Positions 55,929 through 64,000 of a stretch of DNA of 64,000 nt are shown here, in pieces; position 1 is the first letter of the stretch, and each line of letters begins with the position of its first letter. The notes beneath the pieces are model-generated. The model had not been told where the DNA came from, ran no database searches, and worked only from the letters and a program-made list of their open reading frames with translations. The position numbers and the translations under genes are program-made. The DNA comes from JALHOP01 sp964484195 (GTDB lineage Bacteria; Myxococcota; XYA12-FULL-58-9; JALHOP01). The stretch covers positions 39,880 through 103,879 of the forward strand of contig CAZAER010000016.1 of assembly GCA_964484195.1 (NCBI GenBank), written 5' to 3'.

Positions 55929-56772
55929 GGAAACGCATCACTCTCTGTTCGATGAGGGTGCGCTGCTCGATGGGCGCCACGTGGCTTCCTTCGGGTACGA
56001 CGAACAAGCTGGCGTTGGCGAGCAGGTGCGCCATGCGCTCGGAGAGGTGGACCGGCGTGACCGTGTCGCGTTCGCCCGCGATCACCAGCGTCGGGGTATG
56101 AATCTCGGGTAGGCGGGTCTCGATGGTGTGCTCGCGCGCGTCATCGAGCAGCCGCATGAAGATACGGATGTCCATCTTGGCGACGTGGTCGAAGTACGGT
56201 TGGAAGTCTTCGCGGCGAATGAGATGGCTCGCGACCTCGCGCGAGGCGGCGTACGCGTAGACCAGATCCATGGCGGCGGCCCGGCTCCAGAAGCGCTGCG
56301 CGGCAACGGGGAAGCGGCGGACCACGCGCATGATGTAGGGAAATGCTCGGTTCGCGAGATCGTTGCCGTGCAGGTTGTCGAGAGGGCGGCCATAGCTGCC
56401 GCATACCGGCACCAGGGAGAGCAAACGCTGCGGCGCCGCTAGCGCCATCTCGAGCGCAACTTGCACGCCCATCGAGTGGCCGAACAGGTGCGCTTCCCGC
56501 ACGTCGAAGGCATCGAAGACCCGCTGCAGATCGCGGGCGAAGATCTTCACCCCGATGTTCGCATGCCCCCCCTGCACCAAGCTGTTGCCGTGTCCGCGAT
56601 AGTGCCAATGGATGACGCGATAGTGCTCGGCCAGCCGCGGAGCGAGGTAGCGCCAGATGAAGCCGTCGCAGGCAAGCCCGTCACACAGGACCACGGCCTG
56701 CGCCTTGCTGCGGCCCATTTCGGAGGCGTAAAGGCGCACGCCGTCCTCGGTCGTAACGAACCGCTCGATCAC
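55915..56772 (-). CDS. Alpha/beta hydrolase
   Basis: A 285-residue alpha/beta hydrolase of the epoxide hydrolase/C-C hydrolase type. The nucleophile elbow is GHSMGVQ (Ser about residue 101), the acid Asp is in VIAGERDTVTP, and the His is in EGSHVAPIEQ near the C-terminus. The oxyanion region is LCDGLACDGFIW. It has no signal peptide. It is the last gene of a four-gene minus-strand unit with pepA, the zincin and the DUF4397 lipoprotein, overlapping the last by ATGA. The substrate is unknown. Confidence 0.88.
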   Translation of the reverse strand: MIERFVTTEDGVRLYASEMGRSKAQAVVLCDGLACDGFIWRYLAPRLAEHYRVIHWHYRGHGNSLVQGGHANIGVKIFARDLQRVFDAFDVREAHLFGHSMGVQVALEMALAAPQRLLSLVPVCGSYGRPLDNLHGNDLANRAFPYIMRVVRRFPVAAQRFWSRAAAMDLVYAYAASREVASHLIRREDFQPYFDHVAKMDIRIFMRLLDDAREHTIETRLPEIHTPTLVIAGERDTVTPVHLSERMAHLLANASLFVVPEGSHVAPIEQRTLIEQRVMRFLKEG

Positions 56773-57449
56773 GGGGGTGCTAGCTCCGCGACGCTGAACG
56801 AGTAGGTGAGCATCAGGGTGGTAGCATCGGCCGCGACTATCACGACGTCGCCTTCGAGCGGACGCGCTGGCAACTCGTAAATCTGAGCGCCACCGTCCGC
56901 TGAAACAGACAAGGCGATGGGTGTGAGATCGGGACTGGTGGCGCGCCCTACCCCGCCGACCTCGAGCTGCGCGAGCTCGTCGCTGCCGTCGGCACCCAAG
57001 TCGAAGGAGACTGGACCGGTCGTGGTGGCGTTCACCAGGCGCAAGGCTCCCGCCGAGACGCGCGCCAGGTCGTCGGCGAAGCGCACGTAAGAGACGGCCT
57101 CGGCGCTACCGCTCAAGACGAGGGTGACCCGCTCGCGGCTTCCGAGGGTGAGGTCGAAGGAGCTCATGACCTCGGAGTTTGGTGACGCCGCGCCGAGGCG
57201 CAAGTCGACGGTGTAGTCGCGTGCCGCCAGCTCGAGGAAACCCTGGGCAAAACCGTGCCCGAGGCTCGACAGTACCGGCTCGACGGTGTCCCTGAGATAG
57301 ACGTCGAGCGCCGGAGCGTCCGCTATGACGTGCAAGACGCGTATCTGCGCCCAGCCTTCCGGGGGCGGTCGCGGCAACACGTCGTAGTTCGTCGGCTCGG
57401 TCTCGGTGCAAGCGGCGGCCGCCAGCACGAGCAGCAGCCAGCGCTTCAC
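56769..57449 (-). CDS. DUF4397-family lipoprotein
   Basis: A 226-residue predicted lipoprotein (lipobox AAAAC after residue 10). It has one DUF4397-type beta-sandwich unit at its start (IRVLHVIADAPALDVYL) and a second similar half (ALRLVNATTTGPVSFDLG). DUF4397 proteins are envelope proteins of unknown function. It overlaps its upstream neighbour (zincin) and downstream neighbour (hydrolase) by ATGA, so all are translated in series. Confidence 0.82.
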   Translation of the reverse strand: MKRWLLLVLAAAACTETEPTNYDVLPRPPPEGWAQIRVLHVIADAPALDVYLRDTVEPVLSSLGHGFAQGFLELAARDYTVDLRLGAASPNSEVMSSFDLTLGSRERVTLVLSGSAEAVSYVRFADDLARVSAGALRLVNATTTGPVSFDLGADGSDELAQLEVGGVGRATSPDLTPIALSVSADGGAQIYELPARPLEGDVVIVAADATTLMLTYSFSVAELAPP

Positions 57450-58249
57450 TGGAGACCGCGCTCCTCGAGCTCGGCCTCGGAAAGTCCCAGGGCGTGCCCG
57501 ACCTCGTGCACGACGGTCAGGGTCACCTCGCGAACCAGCTCGTCCCGATCGATGCAGGCGCGCTCGAGGTTGCGCTTGAACAAAAGGATCGTCGCCTGCT
57601 CCACCGGTGGGCCGTCGAAGGCGCCGGCTTTGCCCGGGGGAGTGCCGACGAAGAGGCCGAGTGCACGCGGCGAGAGTGGTGGATCCGAGAGTCGCAGATC
57701 TTCGGGGTGCGGCAGCTCCGCGACCAGCACGGGGATGTTGCGCACCGCATGCGCGACACTCTCGGGCAAGCTGGTCAGCGCTTCTTCGACGATGGTCTCG
57801 AAAGCTTCGCGCGCCAGTTGCGGGCGCGGCGTGTAAAGCTCGGCATCGAGGCGGCGCGCCTGGCGGAAGTGCTCGGCTTCGGCGCCACTCCCTTGCAGCT
57901 CGGCGATGAGCCCCAGGGTGTAGTGCGCCTCGGCGAGGTTTGCATCCCCACGCAACGCGCTGCGCAGCGCATTCTCCGCTTCGGCGAGGCGGCCGAGCTC
58001 GAACATGGCGACGCCACGCGACAGGTCGACATCGGGATCGGCGACGTCGGGATCGGCGACCGACTCGAAGCTCGACAGAGCCCCGGCGGCATCACCGAGC
58101 TCGAGGAGGATATCGCCGCGCATCATGGCGGCGAAGTAGCGAGCGTCTTCTCCCTGCATGGCGGCGCGGTCGCAGGCCTGCAGGGCATCGTGATGACGCC
58201 CGTCGTGCCAGGCCTCTTCAGCCTCGTCCATCAGGTCTTCCCAAGCCAT
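57446..58249 (-). CDS. TPR + zincin-like metallopeptidase-family protein
   Basis: A 267-residue protein. The N-terminal half has TPR-like helix pairs (AGALSSFESVAD, GRLAEAENALRSAL, AEAHYTLGLIAELQG). The C-terminal half is a minimal zincin (DUF1025-type) with HEVGHALGLSEAEL at the very end, giving HExxH plus a later Glu. Related small zincins often lack a demonstrated protease activity. The start is 7 bp after the pepA stop, and its own stop overlaps the DUF4397 gene. Confidence 0.83.
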   Translation of the reverse strand: MAWEDLMDEAEEAWHDGRHHDALQACDRAAMQGEDARYFAAMMRGDILLELGDAAGALSSFESVADPDVADPDVDLSRGVAMFELGRLAEAENALRSALRGDANLAEAHYTLGLIAELQGSGAEAEHFRQARRLDAELYTPRPQLAREAFETIVEEALTSLPESVAHAVRNIPVLVAELPHPEDLRLSDPPLSPRALGLFVGTPPGKAGAFDGPPVEQATILLFKRNLERACIDRDELVREVTLTVVHEVGHALGLSEAELEERGLQ

Positions 58250-58256
58250 CGACGCG

Positions 58257-59732
<1,476 letters not shown>

Positions 59733-59764
59733 GCGCGCATGTAACGGCTGGCGCGATTGAAACG

Positions 59765-59790
59765 CAACATTCGCCGTAAGTTGCCGATAT
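59765..59790 (+). promoter_or_regulatory. Promoter-like element CAAC-N14-GCCGATAT
   Basis: CAAC (59765-59768), 14 bases and GCCGATAT (59783-59790) followed by TCCAAT. This matches the element at 3032-3057 in both boxes, spacing and the TCCAAT tail. It lies 25 bp before the ATG at 59816, with an AAGGGG ribosome site between. It looks like a sigma-28-type promoter, by similarity only. Confidence 0.5.
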
Positions 59791-59815
59791 TCCAATTAGA
59801 CAAGGGGCGACGTGT

Positions 59816-60673
59816 ATGACCCGTATTGATGCCATCTCCCTGAACCAGACCGATGCTTTCAGCGCTCGGGCAGCAAATATGTCTCCGGCAAGCCTGCGCC
59901 GGGCTCAGGACCGCAGCGGCACGCTGGTCGCGAAGTACATGAACGGCGAGATCAACAGTCAGCAGTACATGCAGGGCATGCAGCTGCACATCAACGAGGT
60001 CATGAAAGCCGAGCGTTTCACCGACGGTGAATCGACCTATCGCCGCTCGAATGGCCTGCGTGAAACCGATCCTTTGCCGCGCTCGGCCACCGCCGACAGC
60101 GGTGACCCCCTTCGCATCAACCAGCTCGCCTACAGTGGCCAGCAGCTCGGCAACGGTGGCAGCACCCTCTCCGGCGCGGGCTGCCTCCTCTCCGCCACCA
60201 CCATGGCGTCGAACCGCCTGAACGGCACGGCCGTGAGCTTGCCCGAAGCGAACCGCGCGGTCCGTAGCGCCAATGGCGCCTTCGCCGGCTCGAACATGAA
60301 CATGGGTCTCGCTGCCAACGCCTTGGATACGACGATCCTCAGCCGCAACCGCGTCGAGCCGCACAGCCCGGCGATGGACGACGCGATCGCGCGCATGCAG
60401 AACCGCCGTCCACCGACGCAGCTGATCGTGGGTGTCGACTACAAAGCTGGCGGCCAGAACGCGAACGGCACCGATCACTTCATCAACGTCCACAGCGTCT
60501 CGGCGGACGGGCGAAAGCTGCACGGCGTCGACTCGATCGAGGGCCGTGACGTCACCTTCACCCGGGGTGGCGATGGACGCTGGCGCGCAGGCCACTACAC
60601 GGTCAGCGAGGTCTCGGTCTTGGCCTCCACGCGGAAGCTCCCTGCTGCCGTCGCGGTGGCGCCCGAGGCGTAA
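59816..60673 (+). CDS. Possible papain/C39-like cysteine peptidase
   Basis: A 285-residue protein without signal peptide. An Asn/Ser/Ala-rich helical N-terminus (residues 1-95) precedes a domain with GAGCLLSATTMAS (Cys about 123), GTDHFINVHSV (His about 221) and GVDSIEG (Asp about 239). The Cys at the head of a helix, then a His in a beta strand, then Asp, follow the C39-like papain-fold order, so a cysteine peptidase or transglutaminase-like enzyme is plausible. This is motif reading only. The absence of an export signal plus the sigma-28-like promoter would suit a specialised secretion substrate. Confidence 0.6.
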   Translation: MTRIDAISLNQTDAFSARAANMSPASLRRAQDRSGTLVAKYMNGEINSQQYMQGMQLHINEVMKAERFTDGESTYRRSNGLRETDPLPRSATADSGDPLRINQLAYSGQQLGNGGSTLSGAGCLLSATTMASNRLNGTAVSLPEANRAVRSANGAFAGSNMNMGLAANALDTTILSRNRVEPHSPAMDDAIARMQNRRPPTQLIVGVDYKAGGQNANGTDHFINVHSVSADGRKLHGVDSIEGRDVTFTRGGDGRWRAGHYTVSEVSVLASTRKLPAAVAVAPEA

Positions 60674-60741
60674 AGCCAGGGGGTTGTTGGACAAAAGGTC
60701 GGGCCGTCATCGGTCGATCTAGTGTCCAAGCACTTTTCCGC

Positions 60742-60749
60742 GCCGATAA
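60742..60749 (+). promoter_or_regulatory. GCCGATAA box upstream of the cysteine-rich lipoprotein gene
   Basis: A perfect sigma-28-type -10 box 34 bp before the GTG at 60784, preceded by a CTTTTCCGC run like that at 3036-3049. No good -35 is seen at the expected distance, so support is weaker than for the two CAAC-N14-GCCGATA elements. Confidence 0.3.
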
Positions 60750-60783
60750 CACGCCGGTGGTTTCGCACACCGGGGGTTACCGC

Positions 60784-62955
60784 GTGACTAAGACGACATG
60801 CCTCTCGCGCCTGTTTTTGGGCGCCTTGCTCGGTCTTTTCGTTTCCGCCTGCGGTGGCGAGACGCGAACCAAGGCGCAAACCTGCCAGACCGACACCCAG
60901 TGCACCGGCGGCAAGGTCTGCTTGAGCGGCACCTGCCAGACGCCTCCTTCGGTGCCGAGCGGTAGCTGCCTCACCTCGAGCGATTGCTCGACCGGCGAGC
61001 AATGCGACGAGGGCGACTGCATCGTCAACAACGGCGGCAGCTGCACCACCGCCATGGACTGCCCCGAAGACGAGTACTGCCAGGCCGGCCTTTGCGTGGA
61101 CGGCGGCGGCGATGATCCCGAGAGCTGCGCGACCAATGCCGACTGCCCCACCGGCAAGAAGTGCAACGACAACGGCGAGTGCGTCGGCTGCGTGACCAAC
61201 GCTGACTGCACCGGCGGCAAGATCTGCGGGCCTGGCCAAGTGTGCGGTAGCCCAACGTGCGACGCCGACTCAGATTGCCCCGGCGCCAAGTGCATCGAGT
61301 CGCAGAGCAAGTGCGTGCAGTGCGAAGTCGACGCTGACTGCGCTGGCCGCCGCGTGCGCTCGAACGCCGCCAAGGTCTGCCGCAACAACACCTGCACCAG
61401 CCCGAGCTGCACCACCAACGCCGACTGCGGCAGCAGCGTCTGCACGGGCTCGCCAAAGACCTGCCAGCCCTGCGCAACCAACACCGAGTGCGGCACCGGT
61501 AAGACCTGCAACAACGGTCAGTGCAGCGGCGGCAGCCCGACCTGCACCTTGCCCACGGACTGCGGCGGCATCGCCTGCGTCGGCGGCAAGTGCGAGAACT
61601 GCGACAACGACAACGACTGCGTGAACGGTTCGACGAAGGGCATCTGCGACGCGAGCACCGGCAAGTGCGGAGCCGTCGAGTGCACCACCGCCGACCAGTG
61701 CGACTCGGGCGAAGCCTGCTACGCGCCCGGCCGCTGCGGCCCATGCATCTCGGACAACGAGTGCCGCTCCGGGCAGTACTGCGTGATCACCGCTCCCGAC
61801 ACCACCGGCTGGTGCCAGGGCGGCGGCGGCACCACCAGCTGCACCACGAACGCGCAATGCGCGGCCGACCTTGTCTGCTATCAAGGACAGTGCACGACGT
61901 GTTTGGCCGACAACGAGTGCGACTCGTGCGAAGTCTGCGCCTGGAACAACCGCTGCATCACCGACACCGCGGGTAGCTGCACACCGAGCACGGGCTGCAC
62001 CAGCAATACCCAGTGCCCCTACGGTCAGAGCTGCATCGCAGGCTATTGCACCACCACCGGTGGCGGCGGCGGCGGCAGCGGCCAGTTCGGAGCCAGCTGC
62101 ACCAACAACTCACAGTGCGCCTTCGGCCTCACCTGCGCCGGCATGCAAGCCGGCTCGTCGATCTGCACGCGTCCGTGCGTCGGCTCTGGTCAGGGCGGTC
62201 TCGATGATTGCCCGAGCGACTACTCGTGCGTCGACTGGGACGACACCGTCCTCGACGGCCTGAAGATCTGCTACCACAAGGATCAGATCGGCACGGGCAT
62301 GATGGGCTACCCGTACACCACCCCGCCCGGCGGCGCGTGCGACGGCAACAACCCGTACCAGAACACCTGCCAGACCAGCATCTGCACCGCCTTCAACGAC
62401 TGCGCGAGCCTGTGCAACAGCAACGGCGACTGCGGCACCGGCGAGGTCTGCTACGCCTATCCCGATCAGTACGCGGGCTACGTGCATCAGTGCTGGCCGA
62501 GCGACACGGAGAACTATCTGGTCGCTGGTGAAGCCTGCAGCGACAACTCGCAGTGCGATAGCGGTGTCTGCTTGGGCCAGTGTTACGACGGCAATCCTTG
62601 CGGCTCGGACTACGACTGCACCGACGGCTACGGCTGCTCGGGCGCCTGCGTCGATCACTGCCGCACCGTGAACGACTGCGCCGGCGACTCGGCCTGCAAC
62701 TTCTGGCCGATGTACCTCACCGACACATACCAGGGCTGGACGCCAGTGTGCTCGGGCCGCATCTACAGCGGCTACACCGGCCTCGGTAGCGCCTGCTACA
62801 GCGATGCCGAGTGCGATAGCGAATGGTGCATCGACGGCATGTGCACGACGCCCTGCGCGACGAGCGATGACTGCTGGTCGGGGACCGCGTGCACGCCGCT
62901 GAACTTCTATAGCGGATCGACGCCGGTGTACTCGGGCAGCTTCTGCTTGGACTAG
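60784..62955 (+). CDS. Cysteine-rich repeat lipoprotein
   Basis: A 723-residue predicted lipoprotein (lipobox VSAC, about residue 23) made almost wholly of short disulfide-type units of the form CxxDxxCxxGxxCxxGxC (for example CQTDTQCTGGKVCLSGTC and CTTADQCDSGEACYAPGRC). About 20 such units are separated by Gly-rich linkers (TTGGGGGGSG), with larger loops in the last third (CWPSDTENYL). Such arrays are common on myxobacterial surfaces and may bind ligands or form rigid stalks. GTG 60784 with a GGGGG upstream is chosen; another GTG lies 9 codons earlier. Confidence 0.82.
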   Translation: MTKTTCLSRLFLGALLGLFVSACGGETRTKAQTCQTDTQCTGGKVCLSGTCQTPPSVPSGSCLTSSDCSTGEQCDEGDCIVNNGGSCTTAMDCPEDEYCQAGLCVDGGGDDPESCATNADCPTGKKCNDNGECVGCVTNADCTGGKICGPGQVCGSPTCDADSDCPGAKCIESQSKCVQCEVDADCAGRRVRSNAAKVCRNNTCTSPSCTTNADCGSSVCTGSPKTCQPCATNTECGTGKTCNNGQCSGGSPTCTLPTDCGGIACVGGKCENCDNDNDCVNGSTKGICDASTGKCGAVECTTADQCDSGEACYAPGRCGPCISDNECRSGQYCVITAPDTTGWCQGGGGTTSCTTNAQCAADLVCYQGQCTTCLADNECDSCEVCAWNNRCITDTAGSCTPSTGCTSNTQCPYGQSCIAGYCTTTGGGGGGSGQFGASCTNNSQCAFGLTCAGMQAGSSICTRPCVGSGQGGLDDCPSDYSCVDWDDTVLDGLKICYHKDQIGTGMMGYPYTTPPGGACDGNNPYQNTCQTSICTAFNDCASLCNSNGDCGTGEVCYAYPDQYAGYVHQCWPSDTENYLVAGEACSDNSQCDSGVCLGQCYDGNPCGSDYDCTDGYGCSGACVDHCRTVNDCAGDSACNFWPMYLTDTYQGWTPVCSGRIYSGYTGLGSACYSDAECDSEWCIDGMCTTPCATSDDCWSGTACTPLNFYSGSTPVYSGSFCLD

Positions 62956-62966
62956 GTCGGTAATCG

Positions 62967-62991
62967 GAAAATGGTGACAGTCACCATTTTC
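62967..62991. terminator. Perfect 12-bp inverted repeat, possible bidirectional terminator or REP-like element
   Basis: GAAAATGGTGAC, a single A, then GTCACCATTTTC form a perfect palindrome 11 bp after the stop of the cysteine-rich lipoprotein gene and 46 bp before acs. The A-run on the left and T-run on the right fit a factor-independent terminator in both directions. Very similar GGTGACAGTCACC palindromes are, as far as I recall, found as dispersed elements in other genomes, so a REP-like repeat is an alternative. No second copy was seen in this window. Confidence 0.5.
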
Positions 62992-63037
62992 GGCGCCAGG
63001 TTGCGAATGGGCTGGCCGCTGTCGTATTGCCCCGCTC

Positions 63038-64000
63038 ATGACCGACCATCAGCACCTCGAGTCCGCGCTCGACGAGCAACGCACTTTCGCCCCGAACCCT
63101 GCGTTCTCGGCGAAGGCGCACGTGAAGAGCATGGCCGACTACAAGGCCACGGCGGAGCGCGCCGCACGCAAGCCGCAGGAGTACTGGGCGGAGCACGCGC
63201 GCGCGTTGTTGCAGTGGTCGAAGCCGTGGACTCAGGTGCTCGACTGGCAACCGCCGTCCGCCAAATGGTTCGTCGGCGGTGAGCTGAACGTCAGCGTCAA
63301 TTGCCTCGATCGTCATCTCGAGAGCGTGCGCCGCGACAAGCCCGCGATCATCTTCGAAGGCGAGCCCGGCGATCGCCGGACCCTCACCTACGCCGAGCTC
63401 CACACCGAGGTGTGCAAGCTCGCAAACGTCCTCGAAGGCTTGGAGATCCGCAAAGGCGATCGCGTCGCCATCTACATGCCGATGATCCCCGAAGCGGCGG
63501 CGGCCATGCTCGCCTGCGCCCGCATCGGCGCGACCCACTCCGTGGTGTTCGGTGGGTTCTCGGCCGACGCGCTGCGCGACCGCATCAACGACGCCGGCGC
63601 CAAGCTCGTCATCACCGCCGACGGTGGCTATCGCCGAGGCGCGGTCGTCCCCTTGAAGGCGAACGTCGACGCCGCGGTCGCACAGACACCGAGCATCGAG
63701 CACGTGCTCGTCGTCCGCCGCACCGGACACGACGTCCCCATGCAAAAGGGACGGGACAGCTGGTACCACGAGTCCATGGCATCCGCTCGAGCGGAGCACC
63801 AGGCTCCGGGCATCGACTCCGAGCACCCGCTGTTCATTCTCTACACCTCGGGCACCACCGGTAAGCCCAAGGGCATCGTGCACAGCACCGCCGGCTATCT
63901 CTTGAACGCGGTGCTCACCACCAAGCTCGTCTTCGACATGAAGGAGAACGATGTCTACTGGTGCACCGCCGACATCGGCTGGGTGACCGGGCACAGCTAC
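63038..64000 (+). CDS. acs: Acetyl-CoA synthetase, 3'-truncated by the window edge
   Basis: The first 321 residues of an AMP-forming acetate--CoA ligase. The N-terminal ACAS domain has EYWAEHARALLQW and GGELNVSVNCLDRHL. The adenylation part shows GDRVAIYMPMIPEAA, CARIGATHSVVFGGFS and the phosphate loop YTSGTTGKPKG (about residue 268). The family continues for a further 320 or so residues, including the A8 hinge and acetylatable Lys, which lie outside. The ATG 63038 fits the family start. It belongs to acetate activation and may be regulated by Lys acetylation, though no patZ or cobB is nearby. Confidence 0.95.
   Translation, partial: MTDHQHLESALDEQRTFAPNPAFSAKAHVKSMADYKATAERAARKPQEYWAEHARALLQWSKPWTQVLDWQPPSAKWFVGGELNVSVNCLDRHLESVRRDKPAIIFEGEPGDRRTLTYAELHTEVCKLANVLEGLEIRKGDRVAIYMPMIPEAAAAMLACARIGATHSVVFGGFSADALRDRINDAGAKLVITADGGYRRGAVVPLKANVDAAVAQTPSIEHVLVVRRTGHDVPMQKGRDSWYHESMASARAEHQAPGIDSEHPLFILYTSGTTGKPKGIVHSTAGYLLNAVLTTKLVFDMKENDVYWCTADIGWVTGHSY

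Noticed and set aside
60686..60729. TTGGACA...TGTCCAA inverted repeat after the C39-like gene
   Set aside because: Seven-base arms with about a 30-base loop and no T-run; too weak for a terminator and no known operator recognised.

Overview
The window is a GC-rich, gene-dense stretch of chromosome from a Gram-negative bacterium, most plausibly a myxobacterium-like deltaproteobacterium (Myxococcota). This rests on several lines: very large lipoproteins with Asp/Gly-rich linkers, cysteine-rich modules and FG-GAP repeats; a eukaryote-type Ser/Thr kinase; many HEAT, TPR and SGNH proteins; outer-membrane barrel proteins; and strong GC bias at third codon positions. That bias also opens long meaningless frames antisense to the real genes. 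No rRNA, tRNA, CRISPR array, insertion sequence or phage gene was recognised. The assignment to a phylum is inference.

Layout. 1-3555: the 3' part of an unknown gene, a UvrD/PcrA/Rep helicase and two small unknown genes. 3574-7205 (minus): hrpB then dinB, overlapping. 7257-11018 (plus): a tight cluster of nadB, a lytic transglycosylase, pgsA and a family-9 glycosyltransferase, met by a convergent cNMP-binding protein. 11574-15322: a GT39-type membrane glycosyltransferase coupled to a CE2-like esterase lipoprotein. 15327-24622 (minus): kamA and two tandem paralogous lipoproteins of about 1,360 residues. 24702-32830 (plus): holB, ricT, metG, a HEAT protein and a VOC protein, interrupted by two minus-strand genes (a subtilisin-like lipoprotein and a DHH phosphoesterase). 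32815-37521 (minus): a four-gene operon in which every junction is an ATGA overlap. It encodes an SGNH protein, a ferritin-like protein, a carbamoyltransferase and a 57-residue DUF5989 protein, and resembles the sxtI/sxtK/sxtL subset of saxitoxin clusters. 37597-44326: a TPR protein, a frameshifted HNH endonuclease, hemH, a UPF1-like helicase, map and an alanine-rich unknown protein. 44536-47579: thiol-redox genes (VKOR-DsbA fusion, DCC protein) and a HAD phosphatase. 47661-55928: a 1,048-residue unknown protein, a membrane Ser/Thr kinase coupled to a protease/propeller/barrel protein, and a hybrid response regulator-histidine kinase. 55915-59732 (minus): pepA, a TPR-zincin, a DUF4397 lipoprotein and an alpha/beta hydrolase. 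59816-64000: a possible C39-like cysteine peptidase, a cysteine-rich lipoprotein and the 5' part of acs.

Most of the content is housekeeping: DNA repair and replication, NAD, phospholipid, heme and acetyl-CoA metabolism, and translation. It is mixed with cell-envelope proteins of unclear function. The points most worth a second look are the sxt-like four-gene operon, a dispersed near-palindromic word (TCCGCTNNAGCGGA) placed inside unrelated coding sequences, a shared promoter-like element upstream of two unrelated unknown genes, and several large unknown proteins with internal duplications.
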